Below the pieces are notes generated by a model. The model saw only the letters and a program-made list of their open reading frames with translations. It was not told the origin of the DNA and searched no databases. Shown here in pieces: positions 31,899-40,576 of a stretch of 50,728 nt of DNA. A program made the position numbers and the translations under genes. The stretch is from Verrucomicrobiota bacterium JB024. GTDB lineage: Bacteria > Verrucomicrobiota > Verrucomicrobiia > Opitutales > Cerasicoccaceae. Location of the stretch: assembly GCA_030673825.1 (NCBI GenBank), contig JAUTCS010000042.1:1-50728 (forward strand). Direction: 5' to 3'. Within the stretch, counting starts at the first letter, position 1; every line of letters starts with the position of its first letter.

Positions 31899-34307
31899 CT
31901 ACTCGGCAACAGAGGAGTCTTTCGGCAGGACGAGGCCGAGCACGGAGTTGGCCGGGACCGGCAGCGGTTCGCCCGGCTTGAAGCTGAACGTACCCTCAAA
32001 TACACGGGCCAGCTCGATGTCGTTTTCCGTGCCGGTCAGCGCATGCGCGGTGGATTGCAGGACGTAGCCGCCCTCGCCTTTCTTCAGGCCGGGGAGCTCG
32101 GGCATGACCGAGACGAAGTCCTCCGCGCCACGGTTGATCAGCACGAGGCCGTAGCTGTCGGACCGCTCGAAGACCACGGCCTTGAGCTCATCGGTCTCGC
32201 CCGCCACAGGGTAGCGGCTGTCACCGAGGGCCTCAGCAAAGGCCACGTACACGCCGTAATCCGGGCGCACGCGCGAGGGCCGTTTCTTGCCGCGGCTCGG
32301 CCCGCACATCGGGGTGAAATAATAGTTCTCATACAGGCACCAGCGGTTCGCGCCGAGGACGTTGGGGTCGTTCAGAAACTCGCGCACCATCCCGGCGACC
32401 ATAACGGCAGTGCCCATGGAAGACATGACGTTCTTGCCGCCGCGCGCGCCCATGCCGTACTCGCTGATGATGAGGGGCAACTCCCAGCCGACCTGCGTCT
32501 CGATCTGCTCGCTCGCGGCATCGACCAGGCGCCCGGTCACGTCAGCGTTTTTCATCAGGCCCTCAAACCATCCCTGGGACGGCGCAAGCTCGGGCGCGCC
32601 ACCACCGATATAGGTGTGGATCTGCACGAAGTCAGCCGCTTCGCCACCGGCGGCGAGCCCTTTGTTCATCCAGTCCGCGAGCACGTGGCCGTTAAAGCCG
32701 ATGAGGATATTCGGGTCGCGGGCCTTCATCGCCTCGACGTAGAGCGGGAAGGCTTCGCCGTACACCTCGGGGTCACACGAGCCCACCGGGTCGGCGCCCC
32801 AGGTTTCATTACCCACTTCCCAGTAAATGACGTTGTAGGGCTCGGGATGGCCGTTCTCGGCCCGGAGCTTGCCCATGGGCGTATCCACGGAACCATTACA
32901 GTACTCGACCCAGTCGGCGGCCAGCTGGATGCGGTCCTCGGCGCTCATCAGGTAGCCGGGGATCCACTCCTTCTTGCGCTGGCCCTTTTCCTGTATATCG
33001 GCAATGACGTTCTCGGGCGTGTCGTAGAGGAAGGCCGTGGTGATGATCGGGGTCATGCCCTCGCGCTCGCACATGCGCAGGAACTCGTCCACCCCGTAGA
33101 TCACGGGCGCGGTGTAGCTGCGGTTGTAGTAAGTCTGCTCGGGGCGCTCGGAGATCGGGCCGATGGCCTCGCGCCAGTCGAAGACGTCCGCATTACAGCC
33201 GCCCGGGTAGCGCATGAAGGTCACGTTCATGGGCCGGAGCGTTTCCATAAATTCACTGTCCATCTCACCGGTCTCATGATCGGTCACCATGTCGAACTCG
33301 CCCCAGTTGATGTTGTTACCGAAAATCAGCTTGTTCACCTCGACCGGCTCACCGGCGAGAGACAGGTCCACCTGGGCACCCGGCGCCGCGTCGTCGGCCA
33401 GGGAGGCGGCCCGGTTGCGCAGCCCGGCGATCTCCACCGCGCGGTCATCGGCGGCCTCGCCACTGAGCGCATCCATCCCGCCGGTCAGCTCGGCGGCATA
33501 ACCGGCGAAGTCGCGCGAGAGTGCCGCAGCCAGCGACTCCCCCTCGGCGCCCGCGGACACGGGCACGGCAAGAAGAGCCTCGCGCATAGCGGGCGTCCAG
33601 GCCGGGCGCGGGATGCGCACGTCGTCGCAATAAATCTCATACGCGCCACCAGGGGTTGCCACCAGGCGGGGTGGATGGTCCTGAATCATCTGGGCCAGCC
33701 GGTCCTTGGCAACCTGGGCGCTGTGCTTTTTAAATTGCTCCACGGTGCGGATATACGGGTCGATGTACACGCGCAGGTTCGAATAAGCGACCTGCCCCGA
33801 GGCGTCTTCGAAGCCGATACGCAGGTTGGCCGACTCCAGGTCGGCGGGCATCTGCGCGGCATAGCTGCGCAGGCTCCACTGCGTCGTCCCCTGGATGTCC
33901 GTGCCGTCGCCCTTGGCCCAGCGGCGCCCCTCCGGTGAAAGCCAGCTGAGCATGAGCTTGGCGCAGTTCCACGGGGCCTGGCCCACGCGCACGTCGTCGG
34001 CCTTGACCATTGCCTCCACGATGACCAGTTTACCGGCGATCTTGTCCGCCGGGAGGCTGTGGATCGCGGATGCCCACATGGCATGATCGGTTTTAATAAA
34101 TAAGCCCATGGAACCGTCGGCCAGCGCCTCGGTCCAGGTCTCCGCAGTGCCCCACTTGGCATCCCAGCCCGGCAGCGTGGAGTCGGTGAAATTCTCTTCG
34201 AGGATGATCTGAGGCTCGGCATAGGCAGCCACCGACAGCAAAAGCGATACCGCGGTTGCGGAACAGAGGGCCCGAAGCGAGCTGACTGAAGGCAGGGATT
34301 TCATCAT
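31899..34307 (-). CDS. GH51-like alpha-L-arabinofuranosidase, exported
   Basis: An 802-residue exported enzyme. A signal peptide covers about residues 1-30 (TAVSLLLSVAAYAEP), and a CBM-like jelly roll about 32-185 (IILEENFTD...SNLRVYIDPY). The catalytic barrel has FMRYPGGCNADVFDWREAIGP (RYPGG near 366-370), the acid/base Glu in WEVGNETWG near residue 501, and a nucleophile candidate in LIISEYGMG. A C-terminal beta-sandwich follows. These are hallmarks of GH51, which releases arabinose from arabinan, arabinoxylan or arabinogalactan. Start codons ATG-ATG at 34304-34307 were preferred to an upstream start that overlaps the transporter gene. The leader before it is pyrimidine-rich with no Shine-Dalgarno. 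Confidence 0.88.
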   Translation of the reverse strand: MMKSLPSVSSLRALCSATAVSLLLSVAAYAEPQIILEENFTDSTLPGWDAKWGTAETWTEALADGSMGLFIKTDHAMWASAIHSLPADKIAGKLVIVEAMVKADDVRVGQAPWNCAKLMLSWLSPEGRRWAKGDGTDIQGTTQWSLRSYAAQMPADLESANLRIGFEDASGQVAYSNLRVYIDPYIRTVEQFKKHSAQVAKDRLAQMIQDHPPRLVATPGGAYEIYCDDVRIPRPAWTPAMREALLAVPVSAGAEGESLAAALSRDFAGYAAELTGGMDALSGEAADDRAVEIAGLRNRAASLADDAAPGAQVDLSLAGEPVEVNKLIFGNNINWGEFDMVTDHETGEMDSEFMETLRPMNVTFMRYPGGCNADVFDWREAIGPISERPEQTYYNRSYTAPVIYGVDEFLRMCEREGMTPIITTAFLYDTPENVIADIQEKGQRKKEWIPGYLMSAEDRIQLAADWVEYCNGSVDTPMGKLRAENGHPEPYNVIYWEVGNETWGADPVGSCDPEVYGEAFPLYVEAMKARDPNILIGFNGHVLADWMNKGLAAGGEAADFVQIHTYIGGGAPELAPSQGWFEGLMKNADVTGRLVDAASEQIETQVGWELPLIISEYGMGARGGKNVMSSMGTAVMVAGMVREFLNDPNVLGANRWCLYENYYFTPMCGPSRGKKRPSRVRPDYGVYVAFAEALGDSRYPVAGETDELKAVVFERSDSYGLVLINRGAEDFVSVMPELPGLKKGEGGYVLQSTAHALTGTENDIELARVFEGTFSFKPGEPLPVPANSVLGLVLPKDSSVAE

Positions 34308-34398
34308 AGGGAGGAAGGGCTTGAGGATTATTGCGGGTGATTTCGATTCACCGGAGATAAAGGAAGGGTTGAGGATTTCGTAAAAAACGGGGGCGAGC

Positions 34399-35835
34399 TC
34401 AAACCACGCCACGGCGGGCTTCCAACTGGGTACGGATTTCCATAACCTTGCCGTGAGTGAGTTTATAACGGCTCAGCATGAAGAGGGCAATCACCCATAG
34501 GACCATCGGCATGAAAACGTACCATTCGAGCATGCGCTGAAGGACCTCGGGCGGCTGAGCCTTGCCGTACTTGACCACGTCGAAGCCTGTCAGCGTAATG
34601 ATAACGCCAGAGACCCCCGTCGTCAGTGTCATGGCCAGCTTGAAGAACCATGAGGAGATGGACGAGAAACTGCCCTCGCGGCGCTCGCCGGTGTTGAGCT
34701 CGTCGTAGTCGGCGATGTCCGCCTGCATGGACGGGATCAGCATCCAGATGGCCGAGCCAAAGGCCGACAAAAACACATGCGGCACAATCTGCAGGTACGG
34801 GTGCTCGGGTGTGTAGCAAAAGTAGATCAGGATGTTCGCGATAAAGCCCAGCAGAATCGTCAGGGCCAGGGCGTGGCGCTTGCCGAGCTTTTCCGAGACC
34901 CAGGCCCAGAACGGCACGCTCAGAATACCGGGGATCAACGTCGCCGTACTCTTCCACCCCTGAATGATCCCGGCAGTCTGGATGTCCCCGCTGTTGACGT
35001 AGTAGATATTCAAATACATCCCCAGTGCGCCCACCATGCTTGAGCCGATCACCTGCAAGAGATAGACCGACATGAGCACCATGAACGGCTTGCAGGTCAG
35101 CGTTACCTTCATGCTGTGGACGAGGCCGATTTTTTTCTGTTTGGCGGCGTCCTTCTGGTAATAGCGTTCCTTGACGAAGAGCCCCGGCAGTATCCCGAAC
35201 AAAATCGCGCACACGCCGATAAAAATAGAAATGTAGCTCATCCCCCGTGCCACGTCCGGCTCACCCGTGACGGGGTCGGCAAATATCTGCATCGAGGTCA
35301 GAGCGAGCATCCAGCCGGCGAATAGTCCCGCCAGCTTCTCGAAGACGGCCCGCACCGCCGTCACGCGCGTGCGCTCGTTATAGTCGGGGGTCAGCTCCAT
35401 CCCCAGGCTGTAGTAGGGCATGCCCCAGATGGTGGAGGCCGTGTACAGCAGCACCCCCGTCACGATCATGTAGGCGATAATCGTTGTATCGCTCCAATCG
35501 CGCGAGGCCTGCCAGACCCAAGGCAGGATGAAGCCCGCCAGCACCGAGCCGATAATGATAAAGGGACGACGGCGGCCCCAGCGGGTCCGGGCGTTGTCGG
35601 AGATGTTCCCCATCACCACGTCCGTGACCGAGTCCCACAGCCGGTAGAACATCAGCACTCCACCGATCACTGCCGGGCTGATCCCCATCATGATGTTAAA
35701 CACCGGGTTGAACATCTGGAGCGTCACACCGGTAACGAACTGACCGGTCATACAACCAGCCCCGTAGGCGACCTTTTGTCCAACGGGTACTCTGTCTTCC
35801 GGGGCAACGACGGGCTTATGTTTCTCCTGACTCAT
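34399..35835 (-). CDS. GPH-family sugar:cation symporter (MFS)
   Basis: A 478-residue inner-membrane transporter with 12 predicted helices. The loops WDSVTDVVMGNISDNARTRWGRRRPFI and ELTPDYNERTRVTAVR are typical of the glycoside-pentoside-hexuronide:cation symporters (MelB/YicJ type). The substrate is probably an arabinose-containing oligosaccharide or another pentoside released by the downstream enzymes. It is the first gene of the minus-strand run and stands behind CATCGATG site 2, 77-90 bases before its start codon, so its expression is likely coordinated with the glycosidases. Confidence 0.92.
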   Translation of the reverse strand: MSQEKHKPVVAPEDRVPVGQKVAYGAGCMTGQFVTGVTLQMFNPVFNIMMGISPAVIGGVLMFYRLWDSVTDVVMGNISDNARTRWGRRRPFIIIGSVLAGFILPWVWQASRDWSDTTIIAYMIVTGVLLYTASTIWGMPYYSLGMELTPDYNERTRVTAVRAVFEKLAGLFAGWMLALTSMQIFADPVTGEPDVARGMSYISIFIGVCAILFGILPGLFVKERYYQKDAAKQKKIGLVHSMKVTLTCKPFMVLMSVYLLQVIGSSMVGALGMYLNIYYVNSGDIQTAGIIQGWKSTATLIPGILSVPFWAWVSEKLGKRHALALTILLGFIANILIYFCYTPEHPYLQIVPHVFLSAFGSAIWMLIPSMQADIADYDELNTGERREGSFSSISSWFFKLAMTLTTGVSGVIITLTGFDVVKYGKAQPPEVLQRMLEWYVFMPMVLWVIALFMLSRYKLTHGKVMEIRTQLEARRGVV

Positions 35836-35911
35836 GCGGGTACAGACGGCGTGCGGGGTTGCAACATGCCCTCAGGATGGCGAATCCATCCCCGCCCTGA
35901 CAAGCGAAAAA

Positions 35912-35925
35912 GATCATCGATGTCA
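35912..35925. promoter_or_regulatory. CATCGATG operator-like site 2
   Basis: GATCATCGATGTCA, followed by CATT. The 13-base CATCGATGTCACA is identical to site 5. It lies 77-90 bases upstream of the transporter start codon, in the promoter region of the glycan-use operon. Confidence 0.65.
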
Positions 35926-36048
35926 CATTGTTATCCTGCATGAAGGAAACAAGCCACATGCCAACATTTTAAATACGATATACGACTTCACAGAAATGCG
36001 TCATTTCACACGCATACTCATCCATCATCAATGGAAAAGATCCATTAT

Positions 36049-36062
36049 TGACATCGATACCC
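36049..36062. promoter_or_regulatory. CATCGATA operator-like site 3
   Basis: TTGACATCGATACC; on the minus strand TATCGATGTCAATA, which shares ATCGATGTCAATA with site 4 and differs only in the first base of the core. It is about 130 bases away from site 2, a spacing that could allow looping. Confidence 0.5.
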
Positions 36063-36141
36063 TAGGCGACGAGGGCACCGCGTCCCCGCCCAGAAAGCAG
36101 ACCACCGTCACCCTACTGGCAACAGGTACGCACTCATTTTA

Positions 36142-36157
36142 TAACCGGACGCGGTTA
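36142..36157 (-). terminator. Hairpin over the esterase stop codon
   Basis: Arms TAACCG/CGGTTA with a 4-base loop. On the minus strand the TAA stop forms the start of the hairpin, followed by TAAAATG. There is no U-run, so it is terminator-like at best. Confidence 0.35.
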
Positions 36158-37099
36158 ATCGGCCATCGCCCGTTCGATCAGAAAGGCGATGATATCCCCG
36201 CCCTTGACCGGATCCTCCGCATTGACACGGTAGGCGACCATACAGACGGCTCCGCGCTCATCGGCGACCTGCTTGAAAGCGACGCCCCAGCGGGCCGAGT
36301 GCGTGGAGTCGTACTTGCCGGTGCCTGGGTCGTTCAGCGGCACCCCGTAGGTCAGAAAGATCGGCGGGTCCCCCGCATCGACCAGCGCAGCCGGAGAAAC
36401 GACCGGAAAGTATTCGGCCAGTTGCTCACGGTTATCGAGAAAGACCTGGAAGTTCGGCTGGTTAAAAGCGTGGCCACCGTAGGTCAGCCCCTCGCCCACC
36501 CACTCGCGCATCTGCGCCGGGTCGAGTGAAGTCTGCGCCCCCATCCCGCCAATGCCGTTCACGCGAGTGGACTCCCGCTCAACGGGATCGTCCGAATCCG
36601 GATCCGCCATGTCATCAGAGAGTCCCAGCCACAGTGAGCTGAATGCCCCCGCCGAGCCCCCGAAGACCACCACCCGGTCCGGGTCCAGGTTCCAGTCAGC
36701 GGCATGATAGCGGACAAACTGTAAAGCACGGCGGGCATCGCCGAGCGGCATCAGTACGGGCGGATAGACGCCTTCCTGACGCGCCTGCGGAATGAAGCGG
36801 TAATTGATCGACACGACCGCCACCCCAGCGTCGAGAAAGCGCTTCAGCTGGGAAGCGTTAAGTTTCTCTACCTTGTCCCCGTTGACCCAGCCGCCACCGT
36901 GAATGAAAAGCGCCACCGGAAATGGTCCCTCGCCCGCAGGCAGGTATACGTCGAGTTTCTGCATCGGGTCCTCACCATAGGCGACATCGGAGGCAGTCGG
37001 TGCCGGAAGAGCCTGGGCCCACGTGCAGGCAAAAAACATCAGCGCAAAGGCCGCGACAGACAGCGGAGAACAAAAAGAGACAACACGGGTGATTTTCAT
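36155..37099 (-). CDS. Exported alpha/beta-hydrolase esterase
   Basis: A 314-residue exported esterase. A signal peptide covers about residues 1-30 (VAAFALMFFACTWAQAL). KLDVYLPAGEGPFPVALFIHGGGWV provides the HGGG oxyanion hole, and FGGSAGAFSS carries the nucleophilic Ser, with DSTHSARWG a likely His region. It resembles the carboxylesterase/feruloyl-esterase-like (BD-FAE) group that removes acyl groups from plant or algal polysaccharides. It reads toward the transporter operon, 319 bases away, and has its own upstream region with site 4 and a 17-base palindrome. It is probably a periplasmic accessory enzyme of the same glycan pathway. Confidence 0.85.
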   Translation of the reverse strand: MKITRVVSFCSPLSVAAFALMFFACTWAQALPAPTASDVAYGEDPMQKLDVYLPAGEGPFPVALFIHGGGWVNGDKVEKLNASQLKRFLDAGVAVVSINYRFIPQARQEGVYPPVLMPLGDARRALQFVRYHAADWNLDPDRVVVFGGSAGAFSSLWLGLSDDMADPDSDDPVERESTRVNGIGGMGAQTSLDPAQMREWVGEGLTYGGHAFNQPNFQVFLDNREQLAEYFPVVSPAALVDAGDPPIFLTYGVPLNDPGTGKYDSTHSARWGVAFKQVADERGAVCMVAYRVNAEDPVKGGDIIAFLIERAMAD

Positions 37100-37241
37100 A
37101 ACAGCAGATCTAGATTAACCAAAGTCTTGGACCGAAGAAACGCGGCCACCGATGCCCTTTCGACACTGCGCAACCGTCGGTATCGTCGGGCGCGAACTCA
37201 TCCGCTCGGGGTAAAGGCATAGACGCGTCCATGATGATTTT

Positions 37242-37255
37242 GTTCATCGATGTCA
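37242..37255. promoter_or_regulatory. CATCGATG operator-like site 4
   Basis: GTTCATCGATGTCA, continuing AATAC. On the minus strand the sequence contains TATTGACATCGATG, so a TTGACA -35 box for the esterase gene overlaps the site. That is the expected position for repression of the esterase promoter. Confidence 0.65.
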
Positions 37256-37259
37256 ATAC

Positions 37260-37276
37260 TTGTCCGAGTCGGACAA
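37260..37276. promoter_or_regulatory. Palindrome TTGTCCGA-G-TCGGACAA
   Basis: A perfect 8-bp inverted repeat with one central base, 7 bases from site 4. The form suggests the operator of a second dimeric regulator. No other copy was seen in the window. Confidence 0.5.
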
Positions 37277-37375
37277 AATCAAGTGTGGCCACCCACGAAG
37301 ATTAGAATTCACGATGCGGGGCTCTCGATGACTGCCTCACCTAAGGCTATCCGGATTTCAAAGTTGAGAAACGCC

Positions 37376-37404
37376 TTGACGATACATCGATGTCACACAT
37401 AAAA
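37376..37404 (+). promoter_or_regulatory. Promoter of the 991-residue enzyme with embedded operator (site 5)
   Basis: TTGACG (-35) at 37376-37381 and CATAAA (-10) at 37398-37403. Operator-like site 5, ATACATCGATGTCA at 37382-37395, fills the spacer. A protein bound there would block RNA polymerase, so repression released by a sugar is the natural reading. Confidence 0.55.
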
Positions 37405-37441
37405 CTCCTTCGTTCCTGTTATCCATATCCTCCCTGAAAAC

Positions 37442-40417
37442 ATGAAGAGATTGCTGACGTTTCTCCTGCTTGGCTGTCCCCTGATCCCGGCCCAGGCAGC
37501 GACCCAGTCTGACAACGCGTCCTCCCCCTACACGGCGGATTTCAACACCGAGGGCAAAACATCTGGCCTTGCCCAAGGCTGGCGGCTGCAGGTGAGCGAA
37601 GGTGAGGTGTCCCCTGCCCTCCAGAACATCGGCGACGGCACCTCGCAGACCGTGAGTTTTCAGGAGCGCGCGACCGCCACCCTGCTTTCGGAGATGATCC
37701 CGGTCAAGCCTGGTGAAAATTACGTGCTGCATTTCCGCGCCCGACGCGAGGGGCGCTTCACGTACTTCCTCCGCCCGCTGTTCTTTAAAAGCGATACCTG
37801 GGACAAGCCCGTCGAGGGCGACAAGCAAACCGTCAACGACCCGCAGTGGAAGGACTACCGCCTGCCCGTCACCGTGCCCGAGGGACGGCATTTCCTCGTC
37901 ATCCAGGCCTGGATTGTCGGCGATGCCGGGACGGCCTGGCTCGACGATGTCCAGCTCACGCCCGCTCCCGAGGCCGCTGCCACCGATACAGTGGACACCG
38001 CCATCGCCCCTGCCCTGCCCGCCTTCGGCCCGGCCCCCGCTCCCTTGCCCACGGATACCACGCCCGCCGTCGAACCGCCCGCCAAGGGCTACGGCGTCGC
38101 CATGCACAACGGCGTGCCCACGGTCTTCTGCGACGGCGAGCCGCTCTTCATCCAGGCCTTTCACAACTGCACCTGGAACTACAAAGCCTCGGTCGGCCCG
38201 CTCTCACAGGAAATGAGCGGCGCGGGCGTGCATGTGCACATGCTCCAGACCGCGCTGGACTGGGGCGAGGAGTTCGCCAGCGGGGGCGTCGGCCTCTACG
38301 GCACGGCCCGCAACACCCTCGACAAGCGCATCGAGGCGATCCTCGCGATGGACCCGCAGGCGCGCTTCATCCTAAATGTTCACTGCTTCATCCCCGATAC
38401 CTGGTATGACAAGTACCCCGACGAGATGGTCCAGGCCGAAGACGGCACGCTGGTCAAATTCCGCCCCGGCGCCAAGCGCGGGTTCAACTCCTGGGCCTCA
38501 CCCAAGTGGCGCGAGGAGATCAACCGCCGCATCGCCAGCCTTATCGGCCACTTGAAAACCCGCCCCTACTACGACCACATCGTAGGGATGCAGAGCTTTG
38601 CCGGATGGGAGGGCCAGTGGACCTGGCCGCGTCCGCACCGTGACGCCTATGACGACGACGCCACCGTCAACCGTCTCAACCAGCTCACGGCAGACTACTC
38701 CCCGGCTATGGTGAACTATTTCCGCGCGTGGTGCCGCCAGCACTACAGCGGCGACCTCGCCAAGCTCCGCGCCGCCTGGGATCAACCGGAGGTGACTTTT
38801 GACACCATCGCCGTGCCGTCGCAGGACCTCATCGCCGAGAGCGACCTGTACGAGTTCAAGGACCCGTCCAACCCGCGCACCCGCTACGTGGCGGACTACT
38901 TCGAGGCTTTTACCGATTGCCGCGTCGAGGCCGTACTGGAGTTCGCCCATACGGTGAAGGAGCAGACGCGCGAGTCGCCCATCCTCTCGGGCGCGTACTT
39001 CGGGGCGGTGCTCTTCGCCCACATTGGTGGAACCAAGAACGTCCAGCGCGAGCTGCACGGGTACACGCGGCGCTTCTACGAATCGCCCGACCTGGATTAC
39101 TTCACCTCGCCTCCGCACCACTACGTGCACGAGGTCGGCGGGGCCGCCGTCATGCACCTCGTGGTCGATACCATGCTCCGCCACGGCAAGTTCGTCATCC
39201 TCGAAAACGACATCCCCACCCACCTGCGCAAGGAGCGCCGCCACCAGTTCAACCAGCCCGGCGCCGTGGCCAAGGATTTATCCGAGTCCATCGCCATCGT
39301 CGAACGCAGCTTCGCCTTCGTGGTTACGCGAGGCCTCGGCGTATGGTGGTGGGACGAGGAGATGGACCAGGAGACCGGCGAGCCGGTCTGGTACTCCGAT
39401 CCCGCGCTTTTTGAAACGCTGGCCGAGACCACCCGCATCGGTACCGAGGCGCTCGACTGGGACCGCTCGTCAGCATCAGAAGTGGCCGTCATCTACAGCG
39501 AGGACGCGAACCTCTACCTCCAGTCCACCGCCCGCGGCATCGGGCGCGACCTGCTGATGGAGCAAGTTTTGCCGCTGATGAAGCTGGGCGCGCCGGTCGA
39601 ATTCTACGAGCTAACCGACCTGGACAACATCCCCCCGCGCAAGCTCTACGTCTTCTGGAATGTCTTCCATGTGCCCGCCGACGAGCGCGATGCCCTGCGC
39701 GATGCCGTCCGCCGCAACCACGCCACCGCCCTTTGGGTTTACGCGCCGGGCTTCGTCTCGGACACGGAACTGTCCGCCGACAACATCACCGCCCTGACCG
39801 GCATCACCACGCGCCTGGACAATCGCAAGGGCGTGCTCGACACCCGCATCAGCAACTCCGCCCACCCGCTCAGCAAGCCGCTCTTTGGTGAGACCGTCGG
39901 CTCGATGCGCACGGACGAGTTCTCCGAGCGCCGCCGCGAAACGGACGAGATTGCCACCTACCGCACGATCTCGGGCGCGGCCACCACCGCCGCCAACCAG
40001 AAGCGTGAGCAGACCGACGTCATCGGGCCGCACTTCGTCATCGACGACCCGCAGGCCACCGTCCTGGGCCGCAGCACCGAGACCGGCGCCCCCACCCTGG
40101 CGATTAAAAAGTACGCCGACTGGACCTCCGTCTATGCCGCCTTTTACCCGGTCAACGCGCCGCTGCTGCGCGAAATCGCCCGCGAGGCGGGCGTCAATAT
40201 CTACGACGAGGCCGGAGACATCGTCTATGCCGACGCTTCGCTCCTGGGCATCCACGCCGCCACCCCCGGCACACGGACGATCCGCCTGCCCGAGCCTGCC
40301 GACGTGGTCGATCTTTTCAGCGGGGAAACAGTCGCGCAGGACGCTACTGCCTTTGAAATGGACGTGACCGAGCCCGTCACCCGGCTCTATCGCATCCAGC
40401 CATCCACCAAGGACTGA
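37442..40417 (+). CDS. Exported multidomain glycoside hydrolase-like protein
   Basis: A 991-residue exported protein. A signal peptide (residues 1-20) is followed by a jelly-roll carbohydrate-binding-like domain (about 28-180, with NYVLHFRARREG and WLDDVQL), a Pro/Ala-rich linker (180-220) and a TIM barrel (about 228-620). Acid/base and nucleophile candidates are Glu in AGWEGQW near 391 and Glu in VILENDIP near 588. A Rossmann-like domain follows (LYVFWNVFHVPADERDAL), and a C-terminal beta-sandwich ends in VVDLFSGE. The domain order resembles GH42-type beta-galactosidases (barrel, trimerisation-like, small beta domain), but I would not claim the family. It has its own operator-bearing promoter and a strong terminator. 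Confidence 0.82.
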   Translation: MKRLLTFLLLGCPLIPAQAATQSDNASSPYTADFNTEGKTSGLAQGWRLQVSEGEVSPALQNIGDGTSQTVSFQERATATLLSEMIPVKPGENYVLHFRARREGRFTYFLRPLFFKSDTWDKPVEGDKQTVNDPQWKDYRLPVTVPEGRHFLVIQAWIVGDAGTAWLDDVQLTPAPEAAATDTVDTAIAPALPAFGPAPAPLPTDTTPAVEPPAKGYGVAMHNGVPTVFCDGEPLFIQAFHNCTWNYKASVGPLSQEMSGAGVHVHMLQTALDWGEEFASGGVGLYGTARNTLDKRIEAILAMDPQARFILNVHCFIPDTWYDKYPDEMVQAEDGTLVKFRPGAKRGFNSWASPKWREEINRRIASLIGHLKTRPYYDHIVGMQSFAGWEGQWTWPRPHRDAYDDDATVNRLNQLTADYSPAMVNYFRAWCRQHYSGDLAKLRAAWDQPEVTFDTIAVPSQDLIAESDLYEFKDPSNPRTRYVADYFEAFTDCRVEAVLEFAHTVKEQTRESPILSGAYFGAVLFAHIGGTKNVQRELHGYTRRFYESPDLDYFTSPPHHYVHEVGGAAVMHLVVDTMLRHGKFVILENDIPTHLRKERRHQFNQPGAVAKDLSESIAIVERSFAFVVTRGLGVWWWDEEMDQETGEPVWYSDPALFETLAETTRIGTEALDWDRSSASEVAVIYSEDANLYLQSTARGIGRDLLMEQVLPLMKLGAPVEFYELTDLDNIPPRKLYVFWNVFHVPADERDALRDAVRRNHATALWVYAPGFVSDTELSADNITALTGITTRLDNRKGVLDTRISNSAHPLSKPLFGETVGSMRTDEFSERRRETDEIATYRTISGAATTAANQKREQTDVIGPHFVIDDPQATVLGRSTETGAPTLAIKKYADWTSVYAAFYPVNAPLLREIAREAGVNIYDEAGDIVYADASLLGIHAATPGTRTIRLPEPADVVDLFSGETVAQDATAFEMDVTEPVTRLYRIQPSTKD

Positions 40418-40471
40418 CCACGCGCTCCGCGCCGGAGATCGTCCGCCGGACAATAACCGTTTAGGCACACC

Positions 40472-40501
40472 AACGCCCGCCTCACTGGCGGGCGTTTTTT
40501 T
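40472..40501 (+). terminator. Intrinsic terminator
   Basis: A 10-bp stem AACGCCCGCC/GGCGGGCGTT with the loop TCACT and a run of seven T, about 55 bases after the stop of the 991-residue enzyme. Confidence 0.92.
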
Positions 40502-40576
40502 GCGCATGTGAGTTCATCGCGCAAATTTCCCAGCGCAGACTTGACCTGCCGCAGGACAAAGTTCAAAACACCCATT

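Larger units (their letters stand above)
35836..36154. other. 319-base gene-free stretch, transporter operon control region
   Basis: It holds CATCGATG site 2 and the related site 3, plus a hairpin at the esterase stop. It is more AT-rich in the middle (35930-36060). No RNA gene or protein frame with support is visible. Confidence 0.6.
37100..37441. other. 342-base divergent control region
   Basis: The shared spacer of the esterase and the 991-residue enzyme. It carries CATCGATG sites 4 and 5, a TTGTCCGA palindrome and a likely promoter for the plus-strand gene. No RNA gene is evident. Confidence 0.65.
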
